DNA of 64,000 bases from Ficedula albicollis (taxonomy: Eukaryota; Chordata; Aves; Passeriformes; Muscicapidae), in contig NC_021674.1 of the NCBI RefSeq assembly GCF_000247815.1, forward strand, positions 25,980,331-26,044,330, read 5' to 3'. How positions within the stretch are numbered: the stretch's first letter is position 1; every line of letters begins with the position of its first letter. Shown one piece after another: positions 1-13,227 of the stretch. Position numbers and translations under genes: made by a program. Below the pieces are notes generated by a model. That model saw only the letters and a program-made list of their open reading frames with translations. It did no database searches and had not been told where the DNA came from.

Positions 1-3000
1 TGAACCTCTCTGCAGCTGACACTCAAGGCCGTGTGTGCAACAATTGGTTACAATGCCACTAAACTTGGCAGTTTAATTGTGGGATGCCAGTTCTTTCTTC
101 TCTGTTGTGAAATGAACATAGTCATCACTTGTTTCTATTTTTGCATGAAAATGATTCATAATGTAGAATGTACTGTACTACAAAAGGGTTGGAAGAAAAT
201 AGTTCCATGATACATGTTGGGAGACAGAAGCAATGGCTTGCTGCTGTGATTCACGCTTGTACTGCCCAGGCATTCCAAAAATGGTTTTCTTCACAATTAG
301 CTGCAAAATCTGTAAACCATAAGAGGAAAACCATCAGTTTAACATCGAGTGATTCCGCCTGGCTGCTTGAAATAAAGGAAGGTGATAATTCGTGGAGCAA
401 GGGAAATATCAAGACTTACTGGACACTTTCTCCTAATTAACTTTACAATCAGGCAGCCCTCAGTGGCAGTCTTTGCTAACTTACTGGACATTTTCTCCTA
501 ATTAACTTTGCAATCAGGCAGCCCTCAGTGGCAGTCTTTGCTCTGAAACTGAAAAGACTTAACTGTGCTTCAAAAATCGATACGGTCGGGTGAGAACCAA
601 TCCCTGACACTTATTATGGTGTGTCTGTGGCACAGTGCCCTCAGTGCTGCCGCTTGTTGAGGACAGGGGCGTGTAAGGGATTGGCTGGGCTGCAGCCCTG
701 CTCCCCTGCCCACATATTCCCTGTGGAACAGACTTGGCAGAGAGAAGGCACTGAGTAGGCTGAGCCCTGGCAGATTGCTCTTCCCCCAGCACAACAAAAA
801 AGTGAAAACAACACTGCTGAGAGCACTCAGCTGGATGTCAGCTGAAATATGAAAATGTGGGTGTTGCTTCCCTCAACAAGCCTCTTTGCATTTTTGGGAC
901 CTCTTCAAGCTTGGCATTGCTAGGTATGTCTCAAGGACAACGTGCTCCTTCCAAGGTTTTTTGATGAGGTCTGAGGATGTGTCATCTTTGACTAGGAGAA
1001 GTTTACAGTTACAAGGCAGGGTGAACTGGAGCTATGGCTGATGATGCCCCCTCTTACAATTTATAAGCAGAATATTTATTAACACATGCATCCTGAGAGG
1101 TGCCATATACTTAGGAATGACTCTGGGAAAACATATATACACAATTATTACTACAGAAGCATGCACTATTTATTCCAGCTGCTAATTTACTTTTCTAAAC
1201 CAGAATCAGGAGTGATAATGCTTGTGTATGTTCTGCCTTGTGCCTGCCATACCTAACTCAGCCATGGTCTTGGTTGTATTTCTTACAGCAGACAGAAAGC
1301 CTTTTTACCTTTTTGGGCTAAATCTATTTGCTGATCAACAATCTTAATGTGCCACTAATTTCTAGATATCTGATAAAAATGAGAAAAGGGTTTTTTTTTA
1401 AATCCTGAGTTATCTACGCCTTGCCATATTTATAATTCTAGATAAAATAGTATTTTTAAGAAATAGAATAAGCATCACTACAGTTCCTCAGTGTTTGAAA
1501 GTATAGCAAAGGATTGTATTAATAACAGTTATCATGGGACAGATGCTCTCATTTAAGTAACAACTAACTTTTTATTTGAAAATGCTTTAGGATCTCATTA
1601 ACTGCTCCATGCCAGGTAACCTATTTTGATAGGAGAGCCGTTCTGAGTTAACAGTAACTTCCTAAATGAGTTATAGATACTGCTATTATACAATAATTTG
1701 CTGCAAACCATCTCTAACACTTCTAATGCTGTACTTGTAGCCTTGGAATTTCAGTCAGAATCTGGAGTGTTTTATGGGCAAACTAGAGTTGCTTGGCTGC
1801 TGATTTGGAGAACACATTTACACTTTGTGTTTATTTTGCTGTGTAGCTGTTTTGTGCAGAAATGGTCTCATGTGACCTCAAGCTAACAACTAGTTATAAA
1901 TGGCATCTGTGCTGAGGTTTTTGATCATATACCCTAAGTAATCTCACAAGCAACTGCTTCCCTTCTAAATTTCATCATCATCATCATAATGACACAAACT
2001 GATGCACTAGTGCAGTGCCACTGTGTGTGGGGGCTAGCTTTTCAATTTCATAAATGCATATCAAGATCCTGGGAATAGCTTAAAATACAGTTATGGCCAG
2101 TAAAAGGATTTTGTAAAAGCAGTGACTCTGTGTTCTATATTAATTCTGAATTGTAAACATGGCAGAATATACACAAGTCCTACTTTCCAGATGTTTTCTT
2201 TATCCTGGTATTAACTGTCAGGAGAAAGCTCTGCGCTACTAGCAATCTCGGGTCTGTTTCTAAATGTCAGCTGCTCCACATGTAAGAATTTTTCTTTGCC
2301 ATTTCAACATTTCCAGCATTCTTTTTATTACCCCTCCCCCCCAAAACAGTATTTTAACAGTCACGATCCCAATGGTCTATGACTCTCAGGATTAAGAGTT
2401 CCTGGGATTTCTTTCTGGGGTCCTGTGTCAGGGCCTTTCCCCCTAATCACCAAACACCTTTACTTAATCATCCCCAGTCAAATTTGCTAGACTTACAAAT
2501 TAGGGGCCCAATCTTGGTTGGCTGTTACTCAAGAAGGTCTCAGCACTCTTTGGTTTAGCTCAGTGAGAAGGATCAGGGGCCTCCAAAGCCCGGTTTGGTT
2601 ATGCTTTCCCCTTCCCTCCTGCCCACCACTGGAGTGCAGCCAGGTCCCTGGAGCTGACGTGCAGTCTGAGGCAGCCCTGCAGCTGCTGCTGGGGTCACAT
2701 CAGCACTGCCCCAGCAGCTCAGGCTGCCACCATCCAGCAGGGACAGCCTGGAGCTGGGGCTCAGCTACGGCTGTCATGCTTCTAAAGCTTCTGCCTCCAG
2801 CACTCCGGTCCCCTTCTGCCAGCCTCTGGAGCTTGTTTTTGTAGTGTGTGCTCACTGCAGTGTGTTTCACCGCTTGAGTGGCATCGTGGCCTGTGGATTA
2901 CGTTCATGGCTGTCTTCCCTCAGTAGCTCTGCTGCTTGCTTTCCCCAGCACAGCAGAAACTTCAGTTTAGCAGGAAGCCTTACTCTTCCTTTTCCAAAAG

Positions 3001-3312
3001 CCAAAAGTAATCTCCCCCTCGACCTTGTCTGACCATTTGGCCTTTTCTTTGATGAGGGAGAAAACATATAATTTACAAACCATTCCCACGTGGCATAAAA
3101 ACATCCTGCTAAAAGGATTTGTTCCTACCTCCCTCAGGGGACCAGCTTATTTTAATATGCCAGATGTACATAGAAATGTCTCTGCAAACGTAAGAGAACC
3201 ATGGCAAGCCTTGCTACTTCTCTGGGAGGCTGCTGCAAGCCTGTTTCAATTGGTGGCTGTTGGGTGTGGTATTAAGGTGCTTGTACTTTCTTTCTAACTT
3301 CTGTTTTGAAGC
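1..3312. other. non-genic stretch before the LTR
   Basis: I recognise no gene, RNA or transposon here. The open frames are short, overlap on both strands and show no known domain. The only structure I can define is the two-copy tandem repeat at 415-541, listed separately. A run of C occurs near 2334-2342, and the block at about 2570-2840 is richer in GC than its surroundings without a clear CpG island. By strand and position this would be distal downstream flank of TTC7A, more than 30 kb past its stop codon. Confidence 0.5.
415..541. repeat. two-copy tandem duplication, 65-bp unit
   Basis: Copy one (415-479) and copy two (480-541) both start with cttactggaca and run through the shared segments 'aatcaggcagccctcagtgg' and 'cagtctttgct'. 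They differ at only a few positions, for example ttacaatc against ttgcaatc. The mismatches suggest a real, moderately old duplication and not an assembly echo. It has no coding role that I can see. Confidence 0.9.
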
Positions 3313-3686
3313 TGTCCTGGTTTGAAGGGCAGGTGTTTGCCAATAAAGGCAGGAGCTTCTCTTTGAAATGGAGAATGTAAACCCCCTCCCTCCAAATTAT
3401 TATAATTTTGAAATTAAGGGGCTCTCAGGAAAAGATACGGGAATTAGGAATAACAGTTCTTTACTAGGAAAATTAAAATAGAAATACAGTATTACAAAGA
3501 ACAATCCCAAAACACTGACAGAGTCAGAATACAACCTGACACCCTGTCAGTCAGGGTGTTGGTAGCAGTCCCATTAAATGGTGGCTACAGTCCCCCTGCA
3601 GTGGCAGATGTGGTTCAGCTGGAGCAGTGCTTCCGTAGAAAGGTGCAGTTTCCCTCTGAAGGTCCAGGGATGATGTGGGGAGGCCT

Positions 3687-3794
3687 GACTTTCCTCTGGA
3701 ATCCAGTCAAAAGAAGGATAACTTGCTAATCCAAATCTCAGACTTTCCTCTGGAATCAAGTCAAAAGAATGATAACTTGCTAATCCAAATCTCA
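3687..3794. repeat. 54-bp tandem repeat inside the LTR
   Basis: Two units (3687-3740 and 3741-3794) share gactttcctctggaat, agtcaaaagaa and gataacttgctaatccaaat. They differ at two or three bases. A third unit seems to begin at 3795 just before the N gap, so the array probably continues into unsequenced DNA and its copy number is not known. Confidence 0.9.
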
Positions 3795-3801
3795 GTTTTT
3801 C

Positions 3802-3856
3802 NNNNNNNNNNNNNNNNNNNNNNNNNNNNNNNNNNNNNNNNNNNNNNNNNNNNNNN
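3802..3856. other. assembly gap of 55 N
   Basis: Undetermined bases lie between the 54-bp repeat array and the poly-G run. The size may be an estimate and not a measurement. Confidence 0.99.
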
Positions 3857-3863
3857 GAAAAAA

Positions 3864-4036
<173 letters not shown>

Positions 4037-4281
4037 TGGGATGATGTAATTTTATCAGTCACACAGTGGGACTCAATGGGCCAGCAGCAGATGGTATCTT
4101 CCTGCAGGGAGGATGGGTTGTGGAAAAGATAAAGATGACTGCCCCAGCTGGTTTTAAAGATGACCCATTTGCAGATGGTATGTCCCATGGAGATAAGGGT
4201 CACTGCCCCACTCAGCTTCAACAGATGGTGGTAGAATACACATTTCTGGCCACATCCTGTATTGCAACCTAGCACAGAAGC

Positions 4282-7200
4282 ACACATAATAGCTATTACT
4301 AACCAGCAGCAATTGAACCCCTGTCCTAGAATCCCATCAATGAAGCAGTTGTAGAATGAGAACAGCAGTATTTGTAATGGCAGGGTGCAACAGATGCTCA
4401 CGAGCTTGTAGGTTGGCACATACTCTACCTACTACCACAGCCATCTAAGGTCAAAATGCTTTAAAAGCCAAGAGAAATCTATTAATATCATTCTAAGTGT
4501 CATGGCTAAGGTCCAGGTAAAGAGAGCTTCAAAAAGGTATCTTTAGAGAAGCAAAATTCTCTATTTCCCATCTATATTATGACAACTAATAATCTGCTTT
4601 TATGGGTAGTCATTAAATGTTCACTGAATGAGTATCAGTGTGGTTTATCTGCCATGCAAGCAACAGTAATGGTGTATGTGAGATCTGCCAAAACTGTGGT
4701 CTGTTTTGGACAGCTGACTTTTCAGAATTCTTTTCATTCATAAATCTGCTTTCTTTAGTCATCTGCGACCTCTGTCATGCTTTTCCCTTGTTGCTCATTC
4801 TTTTTTCCTCTTCTCTATCTTGTCCATAGGATTATACTTGGCATCCTGCCCACTTTTATTTCAAACATGATCTGTCTGATCTTTTATTCTAGCTGACCAG
4901 CATGAGAAAAATTAGGACACAAAATCTAGGGAAAATGCTGCTAAAGTTTAAAAAAGAAATCCAATAAGCTTCCTTCTTTTGTAATTTATTACCGTATTTT
5001 GTGTTTACTATTTGTCATAAGCTTGATCTTTAGAATACAGGATTCTAAGCTTCCCATCCTAGATGAGAGGAGTATTTGATGGCACATTCATTTATTCAGG
5101 ATGATGAAGGTTAATTCTTTGTTAGACTGCAAAGGAAAGACATCATGCAGTTTTTTTACTGTGCATCTCATGACATTTTATATTTAAATGGGACTTATGT
5201 GGTTCATGAATTGGCCTTAAATCATCTACATGCTGTCACTAAGCATTTTCTTAACAGCTGCTCTTTCCTTTTGTTAATTACTTATCAAATGTCAAAATGT
5301 GATGGCTGAGCGAAATGTCCTGTTATCTGAACAAGCCCTAGCTTCACAATAATTTTCTGTAGACAAACAGAATTAAGTGCTACATGAAAAATCACGAGAC
5401 TCTGTGACTGCACAAAAGCTTCATTTTCATGCCTGACTAAACCTGACAATCAAAAAATAAGGGAGGGGTGCAGAGAGAATGGGTAAATATACATTGCCCT
5501 ACCTAATGGTTATGAACAGGGTCAGGATGGACCCCAGCTGTTAAAGACCAGGTTGTGGGTTTTTTTCTGGAGACAAATATAAAATACTTTTACAGAAGAT
5601 TATAATTCAGAATTGGCTGGTGGAAGTTGTTGGGGTTTTTTCAGATGAGTATTCAAAAATCTGCTCATATTTAACAAACTGTATGTTTTCATTCAAGATG
5701 GGACTAATAAGCCGAAACTTCTGAAAAAACAGAAATTACTGTAATAAGTGACCAACATTACCTATATCTTCTGTGGCTATAAGATTATTTTTTGGGTTTG
5801 GTTTGGAATAGGGTTGAGGATTGAATTATCTGTTCAAAAATGTAAGCTTCAGCTCATTTCTCAGTAAAAAATAGCATAGCCATTAGAAAGAAACATACAA
5901 ATACAAAGAAAATGTATTGCATAATATGCTAAGGCTATTTTAGTGTTCTTTTCCTCTTCACAGAGTTGCTATGTATTTTCTTAATGGCAGAGATCAACTT
6001 CCAAATATAACTAGGAATGCCTTTTCTGGATTGCTTTTGATTGCTTCGATTGCAGCAATTTCAAGTTTGGGCTTGAAATGAGATAAGAATATGTAGAGGA
6101 AACCTTGAGTTATGGTGTAGTTTGCTGTCAATGTCTACAAACAAGTGATATGGATAGGACTTCAGTTTTATATTAAGAGAAACTTCCCTAAATAATGTTC
6201 CTTGTTAGTTCTTCTCTAACCCTGAAATGACAGGAGATGCTAAAATAACATGAGAGTTTTATACCACTGTCTATCAAGTCTAATCTAATCAGAAATAAGC
6301 TTTTAATGTGTCCCTGACAAAAAAAGAGAGAGAAAAAAGTGAGGCCAGAATCTTGTTATATATACAAAAGCACTTTAGCTCAATAGGATGAGTCTACATT
6401 TATTTTAAAGCTTGCAGTTATTTCTGTGAATGAAGAGCGGGGATCAGAGCATCTCAGGAATGAAATATCTGCTTGTAGCTCTGCTCTGCAAAGTGCAGCT
6501 CTCATTTGCACATCTAAAGCCCACTGGTTAAAAAGCTCTAGCAAAAGGAGCAGAAAACCCTGGCTGAGCCCTGCAGCAGCTCGAGCTGCCCAGCAAACAA
6601 AGGCAGGAGGAACATGGTAAAAAGAGATGACAGGCAGTGTTTTGCTCTGAGGACTGGAAAAGAATGTACCAGGATGTGCTGCCTTAGTCTGGGGCTGTGC
6701 TAACTCACAAAATATGAGTATGACATCCCTGGAGATGGAAGAGCAAGAAAGTAATATAAAAAAGGGTTATATCCCTACAGGCACTCACAGCACCAAGCAG
6801 GGGAAACTGAGGCAAGGGGTTGTTGCCTGCAGCGCTGTCAGCAGCCGTGCTCTCCTTTCATTCTATGTGAAAAGAGGAGCTTATTTAGCACTCTTCTGTT
6901 AGTCTTTTTCCCTCCCTTCTTTGCCTGTTAGGAGGGAAGTATAGCCTATCATGACAATTCAGGGAAGATATTTTCTTTTCCAATGCCCTGAGCAAAAGGA
7001 AATTTTCCTCCTTTTTGTTGCTAATTGTACCTAAGAAAAGAGTTGCAGCTACTGTTTATAAGTAGCAAATTATTCTGTGCAACCTGACTGCAGTCCAAAC
7101 AATGATGAAAAATTTAGGAATTACTTGGTAGTGATGCAGTGGAAGATAATGAAGTTCTCAACTTCTTGTTTATATTACAGCATCCATATGTAATGTTCGA

Positions 7201-10200
7201 TAATGTATTTGCTGTGACATTGACATGATTATCTGCATCAGTTAAAATGAGTGTTAATTTATAATCAACTGTGATTGGAATACTGTTCCATGGCATTGAG
7301 TTGTTCACAACAAGAAATGTTCCATTAATCAATCCAAGAGACTAAAGGGCAGGGTTTAAAAAAAAATTAGCTGCCTAGAAGTGCTTTTCTTAAACACTTA
7401 GAAGTGATTTTCTTAAGCAATTTTATTTTTTTTTTAATTATGATGCTTCTTCAAAATACTCACTTTGAAACCAGTACTCATAAAAAGTTTCTTCCTTGTA
7501 CTTTGTTTTCCTTAAAAGTGCTTTCATCAATGAAAATAGAAATATATATATAAATATATAAATAGTATGGAAGGCTCAAAAACTAGGAAATGTTTTTAAA
7601 CAGCTCTTTGGAAATAGGAAAGACCCCCAAACTGAGAAATAACTGCCTCCTTTTACTTTAGGAACTCATAATTTGGCATAAACACTGCAGGATGTTTTTC
7701 CTCAGTTAGGTGCTCATTGTCTGAGCTGCACCACCAACTTGCAGGATGTGTAGTACACTATAAAGCCAGGCTGCTAGGAACCACTGTGTGAAGTGGAAGT
7801 TCCTCATCAGCATCAGTGCTCATTCTTCATTGCTTGATTGGGGTGATCTCGTGCTTTCCAAGTGTAATTATGCATGCTGTTTGTTTAAAAAATCAAAGCA
7901 GCAACAAACTTTGAGTGCATCGAGATGATTCAGCTACTGGTGCTCAAAATATTGTGAGCTACATATGGTAAAGAATACATTTTAAAAGGCATTTATCTAA
8001 TGCCAAAAGTCTTTTGTTGTTGATGGGCAGTGTAAGGTCTGTGAGTCACCCACCACACTTAATCACTGTGGCTAATAATTGGAGAAAAGGAGCTCCCCAT
8101 GGAAGCTGTTGTGTAATGTTGATTTTAATGGGTCCTTGCTCAAGCCTCCCCTTTTGCATAATGTGAGGGCACCTAGTATCTCTGCCACATGAATAACCCC
8201 AGTGACTTCACTGTGAGCGAGTTGTGAAAGCCTGGCTCCACCAAAGCCGGTGGTGAAACCTGCACTGCATGTGGTGAGGACAAGATCTCACCTGCAAGGT
8301 CTCTCTCTGCTCAGCCCTGCCAGCTGAGAGATGAGAATCACGGGCCCCGTGTCCTCTCGTGTCCTCACTGTGTGAAGAGAGTGAAATTCTTGCCAGCATG
8401 CTTGAACTCAGGGGCTTGAACTCTTTTATCTCTTTGAGTCTCAGGTGCTTTGTATTCACTTTTATGCAATCTGTCAGTTTTGTGTCTCAGGCTGAATCCC
8501 ACCTTCAAACAAGTACTTCCACAAAGTCAGTGTGAGTTCCAGTCCCTGCTTCACATCTGTCAGTGCAGGAAGCAGACCTTGCAGTCCCTTTACAGATGTG
8601 CAGAGGTGCCAAGCTCTGCCTGGCTGACTGTCCCCTGGACAGTGAGGGGGGCTGTGTGTCCTCCTGGCAGGGCTGGCATTGATGGGGCAGGACCCTGCTG
8701 CAGCCCACTTGTAAAATAGGCCTTACAGTGTTGAGACTCAGCTGGTTTTATCTGTGGCAGAAATGTAAACATCTGGGCTACGAGGCAGGAGCTACACAAA
8801 AAGCTTTGTCCAGCAAGCTCAGGAACAAAAAGCTGCCATGCTGTTCAGGTACATGAGTCCCTGAGTTTAATTTACATTTTGCTCCTAGCTGGGGTTGTTC
8901 ATCCCCTCTGTAAATGAAGGCATCATATTTGGGTAATCAGCATGGTTTTTAGAACAGATCCTCAGGTCAGAAAACTTTGACCACAAGTTTTATTTACAAC
9001 GTAGGACTCACAGAAATTGCAGCATGGGGCAGGGGGGAAATACAACATCTGGTAGGGTTTTATAGCTTCTCCTCTAATGCATCATGACAAATCCATTTAA
9101 GTAAGCTGTACAAAAACATCATCAATTCTGCTTAATTATAAATCTGTTGCATATCATTTCGAGTTTTGAAAATTAATATGGATAAAGAGACTTACCTCTA
9201 ATCTATATTGATCTCTATCAAGAGATGAACAGATGATGAACTTAAACCATCCAGTTCTATTCTAGTGCATTTCCCATCTGTACAGAAATGGAAAAATGTT
9301 TACTGTAATTAAGACTAACACTTCAAGTAAACAATTATGGTGGTGAGAGATAAAAAAAATACAGTAAAAAGCAGAATCACATGTGAGAAAATGCCATTAC
9401 ATATTGCCAGGGTCAGTTAACACCAGAATACAGAAGGCAGAACATGTGCTCATCAGTTTGAGTAATGGGTGTGTTCTTCCTCCTGGCAAAATGCATAAAG
9501 GTGAGCCTATTGCTTAACAGCCACGTTCACCTTTGTCTCCTCCAAAGTGGGGATTATAGCTTTCTAAAATGTGTCTGAGAACACTGGTTTGGTTTTTATG
9601 TATTAGTCAGAAGAAACAATCACTCATCTTCTACATCTATCACTGCATTGGGAAAGACACACAGAGCATTGGGGAGATGATAAAATTCAAACATATGAGA
9701 GACAAAAAGGTAAATGACACTCATGACAGACTGCAAAGGCCAAGAGGGCATTAACCTCTGTTCCTTGTGTGAAGATCCTTGCTGACTTAGGTTTATAAGC
9801 ATCACGACATCTTGAAGCTATACCTTGAAATTTCTGTCTGCCAGGAAAGTATTTACTGCTTTTAGTGGATGAAGAATCACTCAATAGAGTGGTGGAATAG
9901 TATGTGACCTGGTTGGCACGTGTGAGTCCTGTAATCTTGTCTGCCTGGCTTTGGAGAAGAGAGATCTTTATTTCCTCTACTTTCAACTCCTCGTCACATG
10001 TCTGATGTAACTTCTTTGTGAAGTACAAACAACTTGGTTAATGTGAAGACCATAGGGATCAGCATCCAAGGATGGCAAATCTCAGCGACTATGGGCTTAG
10101 TCTACTTAGCCAGCTGTGAGAGGGAAACATGAACAAGGATGAGACCATGTTCAGCTTAGCCGAGGATAAGCACAACCAGGACTTCCTTTTCAGCTGGGGC

Positions 10201-12911
10201 TTGAATTATCACCAGTGTCTGGATATTCAAGGTTGCCCTGGGACCAATTAGCATGTGCTGTACTCCATCCACACCTTTGAATAGCCCTTCCTTTGAGGAA
10301 TGTATTTAGAAAATTGCAAATCACAACCCAATTATTCTTTCTCCAGAAACAAGAATCATCACAGTACATTTATTTCTTCCTTGGAGAAGGAAATATATAC
10401 ACAGTTCTTTTTTATTCCTTATTTCTGAAGCAGCAGGAGATAATTATCCTATTTCAATGTCCTATTCCAATTACATTCTGTTTTACAATCCTATAAAATT
10501 CAAAATAACATGAAAAATCCTTATATGCCTATATTGTTATAGAAATGTTATATGTAAAACTTCGTGAGTTTAGAGCTAAAAAGTTTAAAAAGAAATGCTG
10601 TGTAATTTGTTTGTGCTTGCTTACTTGCATTACTTTTCAGCTTGAATAATACCAATTAGATGGTTTATGATTATTTCATATTGAATTTCACTGCAGGCTC
10701 CCTCTGCACCAGCACAGCTCTTCAGTGGTTCACTGGTTGCAGATCCTGTGGGGAGAAAAATTATTTCTTAGTTGAAAGATAAAATTTAGTCAGGAATTTG
10801 TTTAAATTGCTGCTGCCTGCTGATCAATCCTGAACTTTATCACAGACTCATTAACATGTTGGCCCTGATAGTTTGGACGGTATGGATGCTTTGGCAAACC
10901 TCAGATCTGGCTTGGAAATCCCTGCAATGCCGAAGAATTAAATCCCTAAACCACTGAGTGCCAGGAGTGAGGAATAAGTAAAAGAAAGTAAGGTTGAAAA
11001 TAGAAGTAACTGCAGTAAGAATCGGGGTGCACCGACTTAGCCAAGAGCCCAGAATCCCACTCTGGCTCCTGCTCAGGAGTGACTTGGGTCCTGCTGGCAC
11101 ACAGCACAGCACAGCACAGCCCAGTCACTGGTTCCACTAAGGGGGGAACCAGGGGGTGCTTGCTTCTTAAAATGAGCTCACTCTCAGCCTGTGTCTCTCA
11201 CTGAGCCTTTTGCAGAGGCTGGTGCCCACACTTCCCTCCAAGAACAGGAGACAGTGAATGGAAAACAGGGTCGTGTGTGCTTGTCAATGAGCAAACTCCA
11301 GAGACCATCCTGGACGTGTTCCACTGCACTTTCTGTTTGTTGGAGGCAGCGTGGCTCAGCAGTGCACTCCCTGGGGACTGAAGAGCTCTGGAGACATGGG
11401 CTGGTAATTTCATCTTTTTGTTATTTTGACTTCCCTACACATCAGCAGAGCTAATGACCTCTCGCCTCTGGTGGCTGCTTTGGAGGTCACAATGACAATG
11501 CCTACTCAAGGCATTAGTCATGGATCTAGGTGGCACAAGAGAGGGTGGGCTCTTATTTTGGTCTTTCAGACCCTTTTGCAACACAGTATTCTTCAAGGAA
11601 GTCATTATCTAATCGCCCTGGAAGTTTACCACTCATTACTCCCTTCTTTATCTGGTATTTCTTGGTTTTGATTTGTGTGGGCACCAATAGGGACAGGAAG
11701 CTGTGCACCCACAAGGTGGTTTCCCAAGAAGCCATGAACTATTGCAGGCTGGGTTGGGAGCAAGTCATCTTCATCAACCTGAAAACAGCATCAGGAATAC
11801 AAGGAGGGCAATGCTGCCTCTCTCCAGACACCATTTCTCACCTGGGGGAACCTTGGAGGGGGCTCAGAGGAACTGCAAATGAACAGGAGCTGTAGGCCAT
11901 GCAGCTCAGAGGAAGAAAAAATATTCAGGGGTGTGGGAGGAAAGGTAATTGAATAATTTTTCTAAAATACCTGAACAGCCCTCTGGCAGAACAAGTAGAA
12001 ATAAACCTGCAAAGAAATCACAAGAAACTACAATTAGGTAAATGTTAATCAGAAAGGAAGGCTCTAAACTTAAGATAATGTACTTATTGATGGCAATAAA
12101 AGAAGGTGAAAACTCTGCACATTTTATTTTCTGGCCTGATTTTAAGGATGGTACTTCAGTCTATGTATAATTTAAAGTATTGATTTCAGTGGGAATACTT
12201 GTGCTCTGAGAGCCCTGTGTGTGTGTTATGTGTCTGTTGGAGCCAAGGGCTCTGGTGGGAGCGGTGCTTTCTGTGCTGGTTAAGGTTGCTAAAGTGTTTT
12301 CAATTCTATTTTTGCCTTTTCTCTGGTGCTTACAATTGCTTACAGCTTTCTGAAACTTCATGTACTGAGCTCAACTCTTCCAGATGGTTTCCTTTTGAGA
12401 CTGGTTTCATGCAAGAGAAAAACCAGTTCAGCCATTTTAAATCAGGAATGGCCTTTATTTCCATGCACTGGTTTTAAATATTTCAGAAATGCTTTATAAC
12501 CCATACAGTTGTTTCTAATTAGAGGTCAGACTTGCCAGGTGTAAGAACCCTCTCTCCTGAGACCTGAAAAACTGAGAACTTCACAGATGTAAAGTTTACC
12601 TTTGTTTGATTTGCTTTTTTTTTTTGTTTTTAATATTTTTCTTGAAGTAGTGCTAAAAATGCAGAATGCATTGTTCATAAATTGATGCAGTGTGCCATGT
12701 TCCTAGCGTAGGTGCAGTTTTAGATTTCTGCATAGGTGAGTGAAATGAATAACTGGGTCTTAATACTGCAAGAGAAGTTGGACATGGCCAAGGGAAACTG
12801 TAGAATAAGCTTTTGAAATTAGAAAATGTTACATCAGTGTAGTTCTCCTCTATGGTAAGCTGAGCAAAGTTTTGGAAAACTGTGCATTAACAGAGTAGGG
12901 ATTGATGAGAC
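4282..12911. other. non-genic stretch, AT-rich
   Basis: No confidently recognised gene or transposon occurs here. An impure AT microsatellite (atatatatataaatatata) lies at about 7541-7561 and a five-base acagc repeat at about 11098-11120. Three minus-strand patches look somewhat like exons (7114-7343, 9820-10025, 10630-10745). I cannot identify them and they are described as leads. The rest shows only short chance frames. Confidence 0.4.
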
Positions 12912-13227
12912 GGTGTGTCTTTGCCAATGACAAGCAAAGGCAAGCAAGAACCTTCCTGAAGATGCTTTATTTATGTGGTTCCTGGTGATCCTCAGGCAGG
13001 AAAAGCTTTCTACACAGTGCTGTGGCTCAGACTCATTCAGGGAACACTGAACTGCTTTTAAAATAGACAGGGTGTGTCTTTGCCAATGACAAGCAAAGGC
13101 AAGCAAGAACCTTCCTGAAGATGCTTTATTTATGTGGTTCCTGGTGATCCTCAGGCAGGAAAAGCTTTCTACACAGTGCTGTGGCTCAGACTCATTCAGG
13201 GAACACTGAACTGCTTTTAAAAGACAG
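12912..13227. repeat. two-copy tandem duplication, about 158-bp unit
   Basis: Copy one (12912-13070) and copy two (13071-13227) start with ggtgtgtctttgccaatgac and read the same to the eye throughout. The exception is a two-base difference near the end (aaaatagacag against aaaagacag). They abut directly. The near identity means a recent event or an assembly echo. Confidence 0.93.
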
